This document shows, piece by piece, positions 1 to 9,732 of a stretch of DNA of 64,000 bases. Origin of the DNA: Ascarosepion bandense (lineage: Eukaryota > Mollusca > Cephalopoda > Sepiida > Sepiidae). Location of the stretch: contig JBBBDQ010000350.1 of the NCBI GenBank assembly GCA_037127315.1, positions 4,496,001-4,560,000 of the forward strand, in the 5' to 3' direction. The notes beneath the pieces are model-generated. The model was not told the DNA's origin. It searched no databases and saw nothing but the letters and a program-made list of their open reading frames with translations. A program made the position numbers and the translations under genes. The first letter of the stretch is position 1; each line of letters begins with the position of its first letter.

Positions 1-717
1 TCTGTGCACATATTTAACAATATTGTTAGATCAGTGAAGGTTTTCTCAAAGATCAAATATCTATTCAAGTAAGGTAAATTACAGCTTGATATTATTGGTA
101 TTGTTGTGGATGCTTGCTTGAATGCAGAAGATGCAAAAGGAATTGAGATATTAAATCCTTTGTCTCTCCAAGGAATTTGCCAAAATATCAGAGAGCAATC
201 AAATCTCAGAAGATGGCATGTGAAAAATCTTGCATTCGAATAAGCAACCCTGAAAAAATAAGAGAAAGCAAAGAAGGTCTCCAAACGGATTAAGATCCAG
301 TCAATGGAATCACCAAACATCTTTTTCCTACTTGCGTCCTTGATAAAAACAATATGCCTGCTGATAAATGCTGTTCATAAATAGCGACTCCTTAATAAAA
401 CCAGATCAAGGTGGGTACAAATCAGATCACTTTCAGAAATCTACAGAATTTAGGTAAACATTTTCTTTTGCATGGATGTTTTTCTTCTGGTCAGAATTTT
501 TGTGTAGAGAAATTTATACGCTTTATTTGAAATATCATGCTTATCTTGGCTTTTATAACCTCAACATTCCAGACACTTGGCCACGTGTCAAGTGTAGGGG
601 ACTAAAACGTTGATCAAAACGCAACACACTGTGTTCCCTAGAAGTGGTGAGTTCAATCCTTGTATCTGGAAGGTTTGAAAAACAATATAACAACCAAGAT
701 CATAATATATATATATC
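1..717. other. unannotated AT-rich stretch
   Basis: No gene or known repeat was recognised. A B-box-like GTGAGTTCAATCC lies near 648 and a short inverted repeat (CACTTG...CAAGTG) at about 574-594. These could be the relic of a tRNA-derived SINE, but no A box is clear. Confidence 0.4.
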
Positions 718-854
718 CGAGTGAATTCAGAACGAATAAATAATTCTTACAACGTCCAAAACATTAATTTAAAACAGTGCTCGATATATAATATACAGAG
801 CTGTGAATATTTATTATAAATTATATTTTAGAACATGTACGTAATCATTCTATA

Positions 855-910
855 TATATCCGCTACAAATGTACGTTTGTTTCGACATTGAAACTTCAAT
901 GTCTCATCAG
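855..910 (-). ncRNA. hammerhead ribozyme candidate (- arm)
   Basis: This is the mirror copy of the + arm. CTGATGA is the complement of 904-910, stem II lies upstream of the complement of TTC 881-883, and stem III pairs ACAA with TTGT. The predicted site is between 864 and 863. Stem I is again lost at the palindrome junction. The arm differs from the + copy in stem II (it has the fully paired G instead of A) and in the stem III loop. Confidence 0.6.
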
Positions 911-970
911 GCACCTGATGAGACATTGAAGTTTCAATATCGAAACAAGCGTACATTTGTAGCGGATATA
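911..970 (+). ncRNA. hammerhead ribozyme candidate (+ arm)
   Basis: Core CTGATGA is at 915-921. Stem II (922-941) pairs G-C, A-T, one C.A mismatch, then six pairs around a GT loop. GAA is at 942-944. Stem III pairs ACAA 945-948 with TTGT 957-960. The predicted cleavage is after A961 (triplet GTA). Stem I is poor because the palindrome centre cuts through it, so self-cleavage in cis is doubtful. Confidence 0.65.
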
Positions 971-1005
971 TATAGTAGAATTATGTACATGTTCTAAAAT
1001 ATAAT

Positions 1006-1009
<4 letters not shown>

Positions 1010-1061
<52 letters not shown>
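1010..1061. repeat. (AT)n microsatellite
   Basis: About 26 uninterrupted AT units abut the right arm of the hammerhead inverted repeat. Confidence 0.95.
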
Positions 1062-1062
<1 letters not shown>

Positions 1063-1139
1063 CGTAGATTACTTGGTATATTAGTCAGGTAAATTGCAAT
1101 AGAGATGAAATCAAAAGAACACAATGTTAAATTTATTTA

Positions 1140-1302
1140 TTTAATTTAACAGAGTAATATAATTTAGGAAAAAATTTAGATATTCTACAATTTCATGGGT
1201 AATACGTATTTCGTCTCTGACCAAGGGTCTGACGAGCCGCAAGGTCAGCGGCAAAATACGTATTACACATGAAATTGTAGAATATCTAAATTTTTTCTAA
1301 TA
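1140..1302. mobile_element. hammerhead-like inverted repeat, family H-b
   Basis: Arms at about 1168-1214 and 1256-1300 are inverted copies (TTTAGATATTCTACAATTTC in the left arm). A hammerhead-like core lies between them. The arms share no sequence with family H-a. It probably derives from a different PLE terminal repeat, by analogy only. Confidence 0.5.
1229..1270 (+). ncRNA. degenerate hammerhead-like core
   Basis: CTGACGA (1229-1235) fits CUGANGA. Stem II pairs GCCGC 1236-1240 with GCGGC 1248-1252. The following GAAA is AAAA (G12 to A), which should abolish activity. Stem III is only the palindrome ATACGTAT (1256-1263), as in hammerheads that act as dimers. The minus arm keeps GAAA but lost CUGANGA. 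Confidence 0.45.
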
Positions 1303-1304
1303 TA

Positions 1305-1332
1305 TGTGTGTGTGTGTGTATGTGTGTGTGTG
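1305..1332. repeat. (TG)n microsatellite
   Basis: Slightly interrupted TG repeat next to the inverted repeat. Confidence 0.9.
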
Positions 1333-2236
1333 GTGAAATATGTAGGGTTAATGACGAGGAAACACAAGTGTTATTTTTAACGAAACAAGGAATTTATTTT
1401 CATGTTTGAAATATCAGTAGGTTCTTTCAAGAAAAGTAATCAAACATTAAAGGTTCGTAGTTTCAATGAATAGTCAAGAAGAGAATATGTTGATAGTAAA
1501 TCATCGGACGCAAAATAATATTCCAAAATGCTTAAAACAAATTGAGTGAGTTCGTTTTTCACATCAGAGTTATACAGTTGTATTCAACATGAATAAGAAG
1601 TACTTAACTTAGGAATTGAACAGGCTTTTTTAAAATTTCCCAGCTGTCATTACAGGCTGATAATGTATCAGCGCGTTATTCAGACGCGTGGTATTTTGTT
1701 TTTCTCTCTTTTTCTTTTCTGTTCCTTCTAGCTTGATTCAAGTTTCTCTGCCTATGTATATATCAGAAAGCGATTTGACATCTGTTCGTTAAAATTTACC
1801 TAAGTCTTTTCTTCAACCCGGAACCAATTGTTTTTTTCTATTGGTCAAAAAAAAAAATTTCGCACAGGCTTTTTCCCTATTTCTCCTTTTTTTTTTAACA
1901 AAATTACTACTCTCCTAAACAAACGTACACAACAGTATCAATAAATCAAAAGAAAATGGTTGAATCCGTCAACAAAGAAATGAAAAACAATATCTCCACA
2001 CGTGAAAGTATTTGACGCAATTTTCAGTGAACAGTATAAAAATAGCGTTCTTTAAATTCTTCCAGTTGATAAGGACATTTTGTTTTGTTATTATTAGTTA
2101 CTCTGTTTTAATAAATTAATTTTGTTTTTTGCCTTGAAAAAGTCCACATTGGATGAAACGCGTTGCCAACCAATACAGTTTTCCTATTGTTTTTTACATT
2201 CATATATATTGTCTTTTTTTACAGGTTAACTCAGAG

Positions 2237-2239
<3 letters not shown>
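1333..2239. other. unannotated T-rich stretch
   Basis: No gene was found. At about 2131-2165 the string CTTGAAAAAG, a TCCA/TGGA stem and GAAACGCG resembles a decayed PLE terminal hammerhead region. The rest is low-complexity T/A-rich sequence. Confidence 0.35.

Positions 2240-2282
<43 letters not shown>
2240..2282. repeat. (TA)n microsatellite
   Basis: About 20 TA units directly abut the left end of a PLE-derived inverted repeat. Confidence 0.95.
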
Positions 2283-2285
<3 letters not shown>

Positions 2286-2627
2286 TATCGAGGCAAATAA
2301 TTTTCTAAACATATACTGTTAAATATAAGAGACAATGAATGTCTATTATGTTTAATCACGAGCCGTTCTAAACGTTATATTTTGGCTTTAATTTCAGTAG
2401 AAAATAAAGACAAAAATTCTCCAACATTTGGATAATTTTTTTATCTGAAGATGGCTCATGTGAGCCGAAAGCTTAGAATCAAATTAATAAAAAATTATCC
2501 AAATGTTGGAGAATTTTTGTCTTTATTTTCAACTGAAATTAAAGCCAAAATACGACGTTTAGAACGGCTCATGATTAAACATAATAGACATTCATTGTCT
2601 CTTATATTTAACAGTATATTTTAAAAA
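2283..2627. mobile_element. PLE-derived inverted repeat, family N
   Basis: Left arm 2283-2444 and right arm 2484-2627 are inverted copies. The right arm encodes the peptide stretch FLSLFSTEIKAKIRRLERL, which also occurs in a longer frame at 22,009-22,330 and is homologous to the segment after the PLE at 16.4 kb. It is therefore the N-terminal coding part of a PLE terminal repeat. Between the arms lie CTGAAGA (2445-2451), hairpin GGCTCATGTGAGCC (2453-2466) and GAAA (2467-2470), a hammerhead-like centre. Other copies are at 7,690 and 40,728. Confidence 0.7.
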
Positions 2628-2642
2628 TATATATATATATAT
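2628..2642. repeat. short (AT)n
   Basis: AT repeat at the right border of the family N inverted repeat. Confidence 0.8.
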
Positions 2643-2956
2643 CTTACATTTATAGTACAACTCGGAGTTTCCTGTTCTATACAATAACCAGGTGTATATT
2701 ATGAACTGAAAGTTTATAGATTTTAATTTTAATTGTTGTCTCTCGCGTTGTTTAAGGTCGTTATAAATTATAAATCTGGTTGCTATTTTTTAATTTATTA
2801 AATGTATGATTTAATCTTGTTTAATCTGAAACTTAAACATGAAGTTGGAAAGTTTAAAATAATTTAAATAAGTTGAGGGCAAAATTTATACATATCTTAT
2901 TAAAAAAACAAAAAAAAATCTTAACTGATATTTTTCATATCAATGCAATCCTTTTA

Positions 2957-2994
2957 TTGACTTTGAAGTTTCGATGTAACATACACTCTTCAAG
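2957..2994 (-). ncRNA. hammerhead-like core downstream of PLE endonuclease
   Basis: Minus strand: TTGAAGA (C3 to U) complements 2987-2993. A TGTA/TACA stem II precedes GAAAC. Stem III is ACTT/AAGT with a CA loop, followed by C, giving a canonical GTC cleavage triplet at 2959. Stem I is not evident. Confidence 0.45.
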
Positions 2995-3272
2995 GGTGCA
3001 TTAATATATTTCCGATTTTTGAATTTATGAATTCACGATCCTTTACATTTTAATTTTTTTTAAAATTCCGTCATGGACAAGCGCATGTTTGAGTTTTCCA
3101 CTTGCATACGTGTTCATTTATGAACGTCATTGTTTTTCAATTATAAATGTTTATTAAAATGTCGGCATCGATCCATAATCTCAATTTTCTTATTTAATAA
3201 TTTACTTAGATTATTAAGTTATTATCGATAATTTTTCTTTTTAACACAGTTTATAATACCTATTATTTAAAA

Positions 3273-3617
3273 TTATGTAGATTTACTATACTTTTTGTGA
3301 TAATTTCCCCAGTTAATTTTAGTAGGTATATTATTTTCTTTTTCACTCCAAATATATTTTGATAATGTATTATTTTGATTATGTATGTATTTGTCCGTTT
3401 TAAATGATATTTTATGATTATTAAATCTTTTAAAAGTTGTTTCGGTTGCTTCTGTGTAGAGATTATTTTTGTGTTTTATTTGATACAGTTGCATTATATA
3501 ATCTATATTAATTAAACATTTATAATTAATTGGACAGTTGTTTTTGCTTCGACAATTACAAATATTGTTGCTATTTTGTGGATTTAAGTTATAATTATTA
3601 ATATTCTTTTTTATCAT
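3273..3617 (-). pseudogene. PLE GIY-YIG endonuclease fragment, 114 aa
   Basis: The frame contains NNICNCRSKNNCPI (the Cys-rich linker of PLE endonucleases) followed by NNLYTEATETTFKRFNNHK and LSKYIWSEK, matching the YxGxTexxFKxRxxNHK and LSxYIWxLK pattern of the GIY-YIG domain. It would nick the target DNA for retrotransposition. It starts at an internal Met; the upstream linker is in another frame, so the open frame is a surviving piece, not a gene. The Gly of the YIG-like motif appears lost. Confidence 0.7.
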
Positions 3618-3723
3618 GATTATTTAATATTTTCTTATTATTCATACAACTATAACTTTTATTGTATTTTTGTTTCTAATAGGCTAGAATTTTTAGGGAA
3701 CTTTTTATATTATTATATTATAC

Positions 3724-4174
3724 TTTTACTGTGAAACCAATAAATTGTAAACGCAAATTCTACTCAATCAGCTTCTTTTCTCGCACTTCCCGCCTGTGAA
3801 ATTCCCTTCCATTTACTTGTTTTCCCGACAGCTATAATCTCCAAGAATTTAAATGTAAAGTCAATAGTCATCTCCTATCTCACTAACCTGCATCCTCTCT
3901 CTCATGCACCTTTCTCCGTCAACTCCACTCTCATCAGTATTCTCATTCTTCTCTTACCCACTTCCTGACATCCCCTGTAACCTGTCACTCTTATAATTTT
4001 CTCTCGTGCTCCTTTCTCCGTCTACTCTCATCAGTATTCTTATCCTTCTCTTATCCACTTCCAGACACCCTCTATAACCTGTTAGTCTTTCTCATAACTT
4101 TCCTCCTATGTAACCCCCTTCAAAACAGTGGCAGTAAAATACCTTGCTTCGGGTGACATGATTAAAAAAAAAAA
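3724..4174 (+). mobile_element. LINE-A 3' end (jockey/CR1-like)
   Basis: Encodes the last ~55 residues of the LINE-A RT protein (FFSRTSRL, a stop in place of Trp, then NSLPFTCFPDSYNLQEFKCK). A 3' UTR with two tandem ~100-bp copies (each with CTCATCAGTATTCT) follows, then a poly-A run at 4164-4174. It is 5'-truncated and inserted in the PLE. Confidence 0.8.
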
Positions 4175-4584
4175 TAATACGGATTAAACCAAATTATATT
4201 TGTTTTTCTTTTGTTTTTGTGTGTATTATTTTTATGTATGTATTCTAATTTATATGAATAGACATTTTATTTCAATACTGATTCGTATTTTTTATTTTTA
4301 TTAAATACTTTTATTTTACTAGAATTAATTAAAATTCTTTTGATAGATATTGGTATATGCTTCAATACGTTAGGTGGGTGATTATGGATATAAGACTATT
4401 TTTTTCTTTTTTGTATAGTTTGAATGCATTATTTACGATAAGTGTTATGTCTAGATAATTTCTATTTTTTAGGTTAGAGTTTTAAATCGTAAAATATATT
4501 TATTTAAATCGTAAAATATATTTATTGTTAAATATTTCTATTATTTGTTTACTTATATTTTCGATTTTTCTACCATTACAATAA

Positions 4585-4760
4585 GTTGAATATATGGATA
4601 GGAATCCGACAAGATGATAGAATGAAGCAAAAGAACAAAATAGGAAACGTATCTCAATCTAACATGTTTCATTTTTATTAAAACTCCTTCAAAGATCGAG
4701 AAAAAAAAGAAGAAAAAAAAACTGTGACAAAATACTGTGCCACTAAACCAATGGATAATT
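4585..4760. repeat. dispersed repeat shared with 8048-8165
   Basis: ATATGGAT..GAAATCCG and ATGATAGAAT followed by GTTTCATTTT..TT and CTTC recur at 8,055-8,145. On the minus strand both contain a TGAAG...ATGAAAC pattern, so they may be decayed PLE terminal segments. Confidence 0.45.
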
Positions 4761-4810
4761 TTTAAACATATGCGTGAGAAATATTTTGGACGATAACGTG
4801 TATAATAGTA

Positions 4811-5120
4811 TATGTGTGTGTTTATGTAGAAACGCTTTCTGTCTATGTTGGACGGTATGTGTGTATTTATGTAGAAACGTTTTCTGTCTATGCTGGACGG
4901 TATGTGTGTATTTATGTAGAAACGCTTTCTGTCTATGTTGGACGGTATGTGTGTATTTATGTAGAAACGCTTTCTGTCTATGTTGGACGGTATGTGTATT
5001 TATGTAGAAACGCTTTTCTATGTTGGACGGTATGTGTGTATTTATGTAGAAACGCTTTCTGTCTATGTTGGACGGTATGTGTGTATTTATGTAGAAACGC
5101 TTTCTGTCTGTGTTGGACGG
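4811..5120. repeat. 45-bp minisatellite, seven copies
   Basis: Units start with TATGTGTGTATTTATGTAGA and end with GTTGGACGG. Six are 45 bp and one (4991-5030) is 40 bp. As 45 is a multiple of three, all frames stay open and give artefactual 15-residue repeat proteins. Only a few substitutions separate the units, so the array is young. Confidence 0.95.
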
Positions 5121-5137
5121 TAACGTTAATTAAGTCC

Positions 5138-6063
5138 TGTGGCGGATAAGAAATTAAGAATTAAAAACATTTTGGAAAAACCCAAAGTAAAATTGCACAC
5201 CTTCAGAAGTGGATTCAAATGACTATTCACAAGTCAGTGCGAAAAGTAAAATCCTGAATCCTGATTGGATTAAAAACAGCAAATTCATATATGACGTTTT
5301 TTCACACCTCGGTGCAAAAAAAAAAAAACTCGCTGGAGCCGGCATCACGAGAAGTTTCACTATTTAAACCACGTCGCTAACTTGTCAAAGACAGTCCGAC
5401 ATGGGAACGGTTAGCTGAGGACCTCATGGCAATGTAACGAGAAAAAATTCAAGAAGCCGACCCGGACGCAGGGCACGTCACAGTTTCATTCGACCTCTTC
5501 TTCTAATTTTCTTTTTTTTCTTTTTCACTCCACGCCGCCAGAGAGAACAAATGGACGTGTTAATTATAACTTCTTTATTTATTTTGTCTTCTCTCTCTTT
5601 CTCAACCTGTCCCGACCTACCAAAAAGAGGAAGGAACAAAGACTTTAGATTCTGCTACTACACAGCCATGAACTCTGAACTTCTTCGGACATTTTAAATA
5701 CCTACATTACTACTATGAACATTTTCTACAACTCTTGATACCCATAACTTAATTATTGAACACGAACTCTACCCTTAACTTCTTAATAATGTTTTTAATT
5801 GCACATTAACTTCTACAACTTGTTTTATTCATTTCCTTATAATAAATTTCTATTCTAAAACGCAAAATGTATATTTTATTCTTACACTATTCCACACAAT
5901 TCAGCATATTCTAACCTTCCGACAACCAACCTTCTGATAAAGATGAAAACCTTCTGATAATCCTGATGATAATTCTTGATAAAATTTGTAAGCTGTAGGG
6001 AGTTCAGTTAAGTAGGACACAAGACCGAATCAAATAAACCATAACCAGCTTTCAACGGCTACA
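5138..6063. mobile_element. candidate solo LTR, 926 bp
   Basis: The block begins TGTGGCGG and ends GGCTACA, flanked by the 4-bp direct repeat GTCC (5134-5137 and 6064-6067), the size made by Gypsy-type integrases. It holds a TATA-like TATTTAAA at 5361 and AATAAA at 5841, in the order promoter then polyadenylation signal. No internal retroelement genes are present. A 4-bp duplication can arise by chance, so this is moderate evidence. Confidence 0.5.
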
Positions 6064-6187
6064 GTCCTATGTGTGTGTGTGAGGGGGGAAAACAAAACTG
6101 TAAATGTCATTTCCGTATAGATTGTTGAAATATTGCGATGAAATGTAGCTAGATGTTACAATGATATAGTATTTGGTTGGATATTGT

Positions 6188-6429
6188 GTTGAATTCCTTG
6201 CATTCACTTACTCATAAATATCCCTGGGAAAGGTATTAATTCGTCTCTTCCCTCCAGTTATGGGTTAAATAATAGAACAGACTGGGTTCGATAGCCTTGG
6301 CTGACAACCAGTCTACCGCAGAAAGCAATGTCAACCTGCCGCAGGATAATCTTCTGCCCAGTCAGTCATGTCTCTTACGAGACATGATCGCCCAAGCGTG
6401 TATCACGTATGGTACTTAACTGACTGACT
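6188..6429 (+). mobile_element. SINE-1, 5'-truncated
   Basis: Matches the body and 3' end of the tRNA-derived SINE-1: GCATTCACTTACT, CCAGTTATGGGTTAAATAA, the terminal hairpin (here CATGTCTCTTACGAGACATG) and GTATCACGTATGG...ACTGACTGAC. The tRNA-like head is missing. Confidence 0.85.
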
Positions 6430-6808
6430 TATACGTATGTGTGTGTATTAGGAATGCTGTTGTTATAATCACTGAAAAGTAGATAGATAAATTTGTTTTG
6501 GTTGAAATTTTTCATTGAAGATGAAATTAGTATTATTTCATTTATTTTATATATTAAGTAGAGATAAGATTCATGAGGAATGGATATGTAGAAAGATGGC
6601 AACGTAATTCAATGTTTGAAGCAAGTGTTTATAGTTGACAGTAATGATTTTTGATTTTTTCAAAATAGTTTATCCTTAAGTGATTTTTTTAAAAAATTAG
6701 GCTGACGTTAGTGAAATCAGTCATGTCCCGCGTCGTTTCGATGTAAAAACGAGAGTTAGGACGTCTGTCTAAATGAAAACTCTCTCGTATATTTTTCTTT
6801 TTTTTTTT
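6430..6808. other. unannotated stretch
   Basis: AT-rich sequence without a recognisable gene or repeat. Confidence 0.4.
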
Positions 6809-7152
6809 TAATCATATCACCCCGAGCAAGGCGGTAACGCCACTGATGTGCAGGGGGCTACGTAAGAGTGACAAGATTGGGGAAGAGAAAACCGGAAACC
6901 ACATCCTAAGCAGGGAACAAGGGATGAGCCTCTACATCTGTTAAATAGACGTGGGTGGAGTGTGAACCGGGCGATAGTTTAGTCTACCTACTCAAATTGA
7001 AAAAAAAAAATGAAAAGGAGTGAAAAGATTGGAAAAGAGAAAACCGGAAACCACATCCTAAACAGGGAACAAGGGATGAGCCTCTACACCTGTTCAATAG
7101 GCGTGGGTGGAGTGTAAACCGGGCGATAGTTTGGTCTATCTACTCCAATAAA
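6809..7152 (-). mobile_element. LINE-B 3' tail, partially duplicated
   Basis: On the minus strand the sequence ends ...CACATCAGTGGCGTTACCGCCTTGCTCGGGGTGATATGATT plus poly-A, the same style of 3' end as LINE-A. Upstream is a distinct body (CGGTTTTCTCTTTTCC, ACCCACG). The body is present twice (about 6877-6985 and 7016-7152) and the tail once. It is either the 3' UTR of a second LINE or a SINE that borrowed a LINE tail. Other copies are at 34,633 and 60,737. Confidence 0.65.
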
Positions 7153-7160
7153 TATATGTA

Positions 7161-7400
7161 GATGCGGGTTTTTAAGTCACGTGATGTCTCCCTCACGTAC
7201 ACTATTTTGCACTGTAGACATTTTATCTCTTATATCCCAGCATTTGAAATGGTGTTAGGTAAACTTTCCTTTCTGATGATATCATCAATAGTCTTGAAGG
7301 TGGTGGTAAAGATCCTAGTGTTTTGGATGGCTAATTTCTTTCCGAGTTTAGTCGAAAGGTTGTTGGAGGGATGGATTACGAAATTTGTGTAATATTTGTC
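7161..7400 (-). pseudogene. PLE GIY-YIG endonuclease fragment, second lineage
   Basis: Minus-strand translation gives NTISNAGI, a stop, then EIKCLQCKIVYVRETSRDLKTR. This fits the GIY motif (Y lost to a stop), CxxC and the YIGET-R--KTR segment (Gly to Arg) of PLE endonucleases of a different lineage from the 3.3 kb fragment. It is cut off at the LINE-B insertion near 7152. Confidence 0.55.
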
Positions 7401-7640
7401 GTAAGTATCCGTTTTTTGTTGTTTTTTTTTTTGAGGGGTGGGGATTGTGTAGATTTTGTAGGCTCATTTTTTAGCGTTAAGGATGAAATGTTGTGAGTAG
7501 CGGAGAAATTTGAATGTTTTTTTTTTTTCAATATATTTCTCTCCTTCATTTAGATATTAAGGGCTACATATTCTAAGGACTCTTATGTTAAATCTTATGG
7601 TTTTATCCTAAACTCGCAAACAAATTAGCCATTCATAACA

Positions 7641-7641
<1 letters not shown>

Positions 7642-7684
<43 letters not shown>
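7642..7684. repeat. (CA)n microsatellite
   Basis: About 21 CA units followed by a short TA run, bordering the family N inverted repeat. Confidence 0.95.
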
Positions 7685-7686
<2 letters not shown>

Positions 7687-7689
7687 ATA

Positions 7690-8047
7690 TATATTTAGTG
7701 TATCGAGGCAGCAGGTAGTTTTCTAAACATATACGGTTAAATATGAGACAATGAATGTCTATTATGTTTAATCATGAGCCGTTCAAAACATCGTATTTTG
7801 GCTTTAATTTCAGTTGAAAATAAAGACAAAAATTCTCCAACATTTGGATATTTTTTTATTAAGTTGTTTCTTAGCTTTCGTCATCATGAGCCATCTTCCA
7901 AATGGAGAATTTTTGTCTTTATTTTCAACTGAAATTAAAGCCAAAATACGATGTTTAGAACGGCTCACGATTAAACATAATAGACATTCATTGTCTCTTA
8001 TATTTAACAGTATATGCTTAGAATATATATATATATATATATATATA
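7690..8047. mobile_element. PLE-derived inverted repeat, family N
   Basis: Second copy of the 2,283 element. The left arm reads GTATCGAGGCAGCA...CAACATTTGGAT and the right arm AATGGAGAATTTTTGTC...ACAGTATATGC inverted. The centre (7860-7897) has lost part of the CTGAAGA/GGCTC...GAGCC hairpin. It ends in (AT)n at 8023-8047. Confidence 0.7.
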
Positions 8048-8165
8048 AAGTTGACCATATGGATTGAAATCCGGCAAAATGATAGAATAAGAAATGGTAG
8101 GAAAAGTGTTTTAGGCAACGTTTCATTTTATTTAGCTTCTTCAGAGAGATTTGTTTACAAAACAG
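8048..8165. repeat. dispersed repeat shared with 4585-4760
   Basis: Aligns with the segment at 4.6 kb (ATATGGATTGAAATCCGGCA, ATGATAGAAT, AACGTTTCATTTT, CTTC). In both places it lies beside PLE-derived sequence. Confidence 0.45.
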
Positions 8166-8651
8166 GAGCTTAAATTTTTTTTACATAATAGGACCTTGAA
8201 TACGTTCTCGTTGATTTATCATGAAAATAATGTTTTATTTATAAAAAATTATACATGTCATTGAAAGTATTGTCCATCGCTAGCCACTACTTTTTTTTCT
8301 ATCTTTCTAGCAGCATTTGAAATCTATGTCGGAAAAACGATACGTCTTTTGAGGGTAACCACGAGTCGAGACATTTTTAAGCATTTTTATAAGAATGAAA
8401 GTGCTGCTCAGCCAGACCATGTGCCATCGGTCGGAACAAGTGGTAATCGGACGAGGCAATGTTTGCAACATGCGACATAGCGCTGTCAGATTGCTAAAAT
8501 CCCTTTGTCGTGTCTCTGCTCGTATAGCGGCCGTTTTTTTTTCTTCAATGCTCGGCTCAAGCGAATCAATTGTAGTCGATAGCGATCGACCGTGATGGTT
8601 CGGTCGTTTTGAGCAACTTATTGATTCGACCAAATGCATAGCAGAAGCTTC

Positions 8652-9550
8652 TGTTGAATATTCGTAGACGATATCTTTGAAAACCAGGGAATTTTTGACA
8701 ATAAAGTGTATTTGCGCTTGATGATTTGAGTGAAATGTAATTTGTGTAAAAATGTTAGCCAGGTGACATTTTTTTTAGACAAAACATTCTCGCATTTGGA
8801 TTTTTATTTTGTCTAGCGAGGTCAGAGGTTCATGTCTCACATTTAAGTTTGTACCGGAAGATAGCTGTCAATGGCGCGGAAGTGACGTCAAGCTGACAGA
8901 AAATCTTTAGTAGTAATTTTGATTTTAAAAATTTAGATCACAACCGTTGAAGTGAACGGTTAAGTAAAATCGGGTTTCCCGATGTGGAGTGCTGACAACT
9001 CTGACTAAACCATCTCCTAACCCATGGTATGTCACCGAAGATGTCTTTGCATGAAAAAGGAAAATAAAATATAAGTATATTTTATTTTACATATGGGTCT
9101 GGTCCTAATGTTTTTGACAGAGGCGTTTGTTGTAGTTTGTATTTGTTGTTGCTGACGATGATGCAGAGTCAAAGAATACTATGTGTAACTGATTTTTGTG
9201 AAGAAGTCGGGTTGAGTGGTCCCCGACAAAAGGGATTTATGATTTGAAAAGTTTTATAGTCGACCCGATTTTGTTGCGGATTCTGAAGTTTAATCGTCGT
9301 CTAAGAAGTTTGAAAATAATCGCCGTAGCGGTAGCAGTGAAGCCTGCGAAATTTTGAAGTTCGTCACCAGCCATCATCGTCGTGGCATTCGTCGTTCGTT
9401 TGATCAAACATGATTCCACACCATGAACTCAGAATTGCAGCGTTGTATTTTTCAGAATTGAGTTGCAGAGTTGTCACCATCACCGTCGTAGTGAGAGAGC
9501 CCCAAATATTGTTCCAGAATTACTGTTATTGTCGAACTTGATATATAACA
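8652..9550. mobile_element. candidate solo LTR inside mariner, 899 bp
   Basis: The insertion begins TGTTGAATATTC and ends ATATATAACA (TG...CA, with TGTT/AACA short inverted ends). It is flanked by CTTC on both sides (8648-8651 and 9551-9554). Removing it brings mariner IHGSK next to LCIW, close to the family order. No protein genes lie inside. Orientation is undecided. Confidence 0.6.
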
Positions 9551-9625
9551 CTTCGAACCATGGATATTCGGCTTGGGCGGTAATGTTGATGCATGGCCGA
9601 GCTTACCCCACAATTTTCTACACTT

Positions 9626-9732
9626 AGCAATGGCAACCTACTGCGGGATAATCTTCTGTCTAGTCAGTCATGTCTCTTTCGAGACATGATCGCCCAAGCG
9701 TGTATCACGTATGGCACTTAACTGACTGACTG
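9626..9732 (+). mobile_element. SINE-1 3' fragment inside mariner
   Basis: Contains AGCAATGGCAACCTACTGCG, the hairpin CATGTCTC...GAGACATG and the end ACTTAACTGACTGACTG. It separates the mariner codons for HYDN from those for the WGK segment. No clear target duplication. Confidence 0.85.

Larger units (their letters stand above)
718..1009. mobile_element. hammerhead-bearing inverted repeat, family H-a
   Basis: Two arms (about 777-910 and 911-1009) are near-perfect inverted copies meeting at 910/911. Each arm holds a hammerhead-like core followed by an AT-rich segment containing TAGAACATGTAC. The flank CAGTGCTCGATATATAA recurs at 30,516 and, inverted, near 54,950, so this is a dispersed family. 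PLE terminal repeats are known to carry hammerheads, so a PLE end is likely. No RT is adjacent. The right arm runs directly into (AT)n. Confidence 0.7.
2955..4600 (-). mobile_element. degenerate Penelope-like element split by a LINE
   Basis: Read on the minus strand, about 4585-4175 encodes a PLE RT-to-endonuclease linker in shifting frames (PPNVLKHIPISIKRIL, then RKTNIIWFNPY just before the break). About 3723-3273 continues with SYSCMNNKK and the endonuclease. The two halves are separated by a LINE-A 3' end (3724-4174). The order endonuclease, then about 280 bp, then a hammerhead-like core (2959-2993) matches the PLE at 16-18 kb. The element is a pseudogene with frameshifts. Confidence 0.7.

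Noticed and set aside
2131..2165. Hammerhead at CTTGAAAAAG...GAAACGCG
   Set aside because: A stem and GAAAC are present, but the CUGANGA core is not met and no stem I is visible; kept only as a possible PLE relic.
4774..5149. Open frames of 77 and 111 aa with Cys/Tyr-rich repeats
   Set aside because: They are translations of the 45-bp minisatellite. The period is a multiple of three and keeps all frames open.
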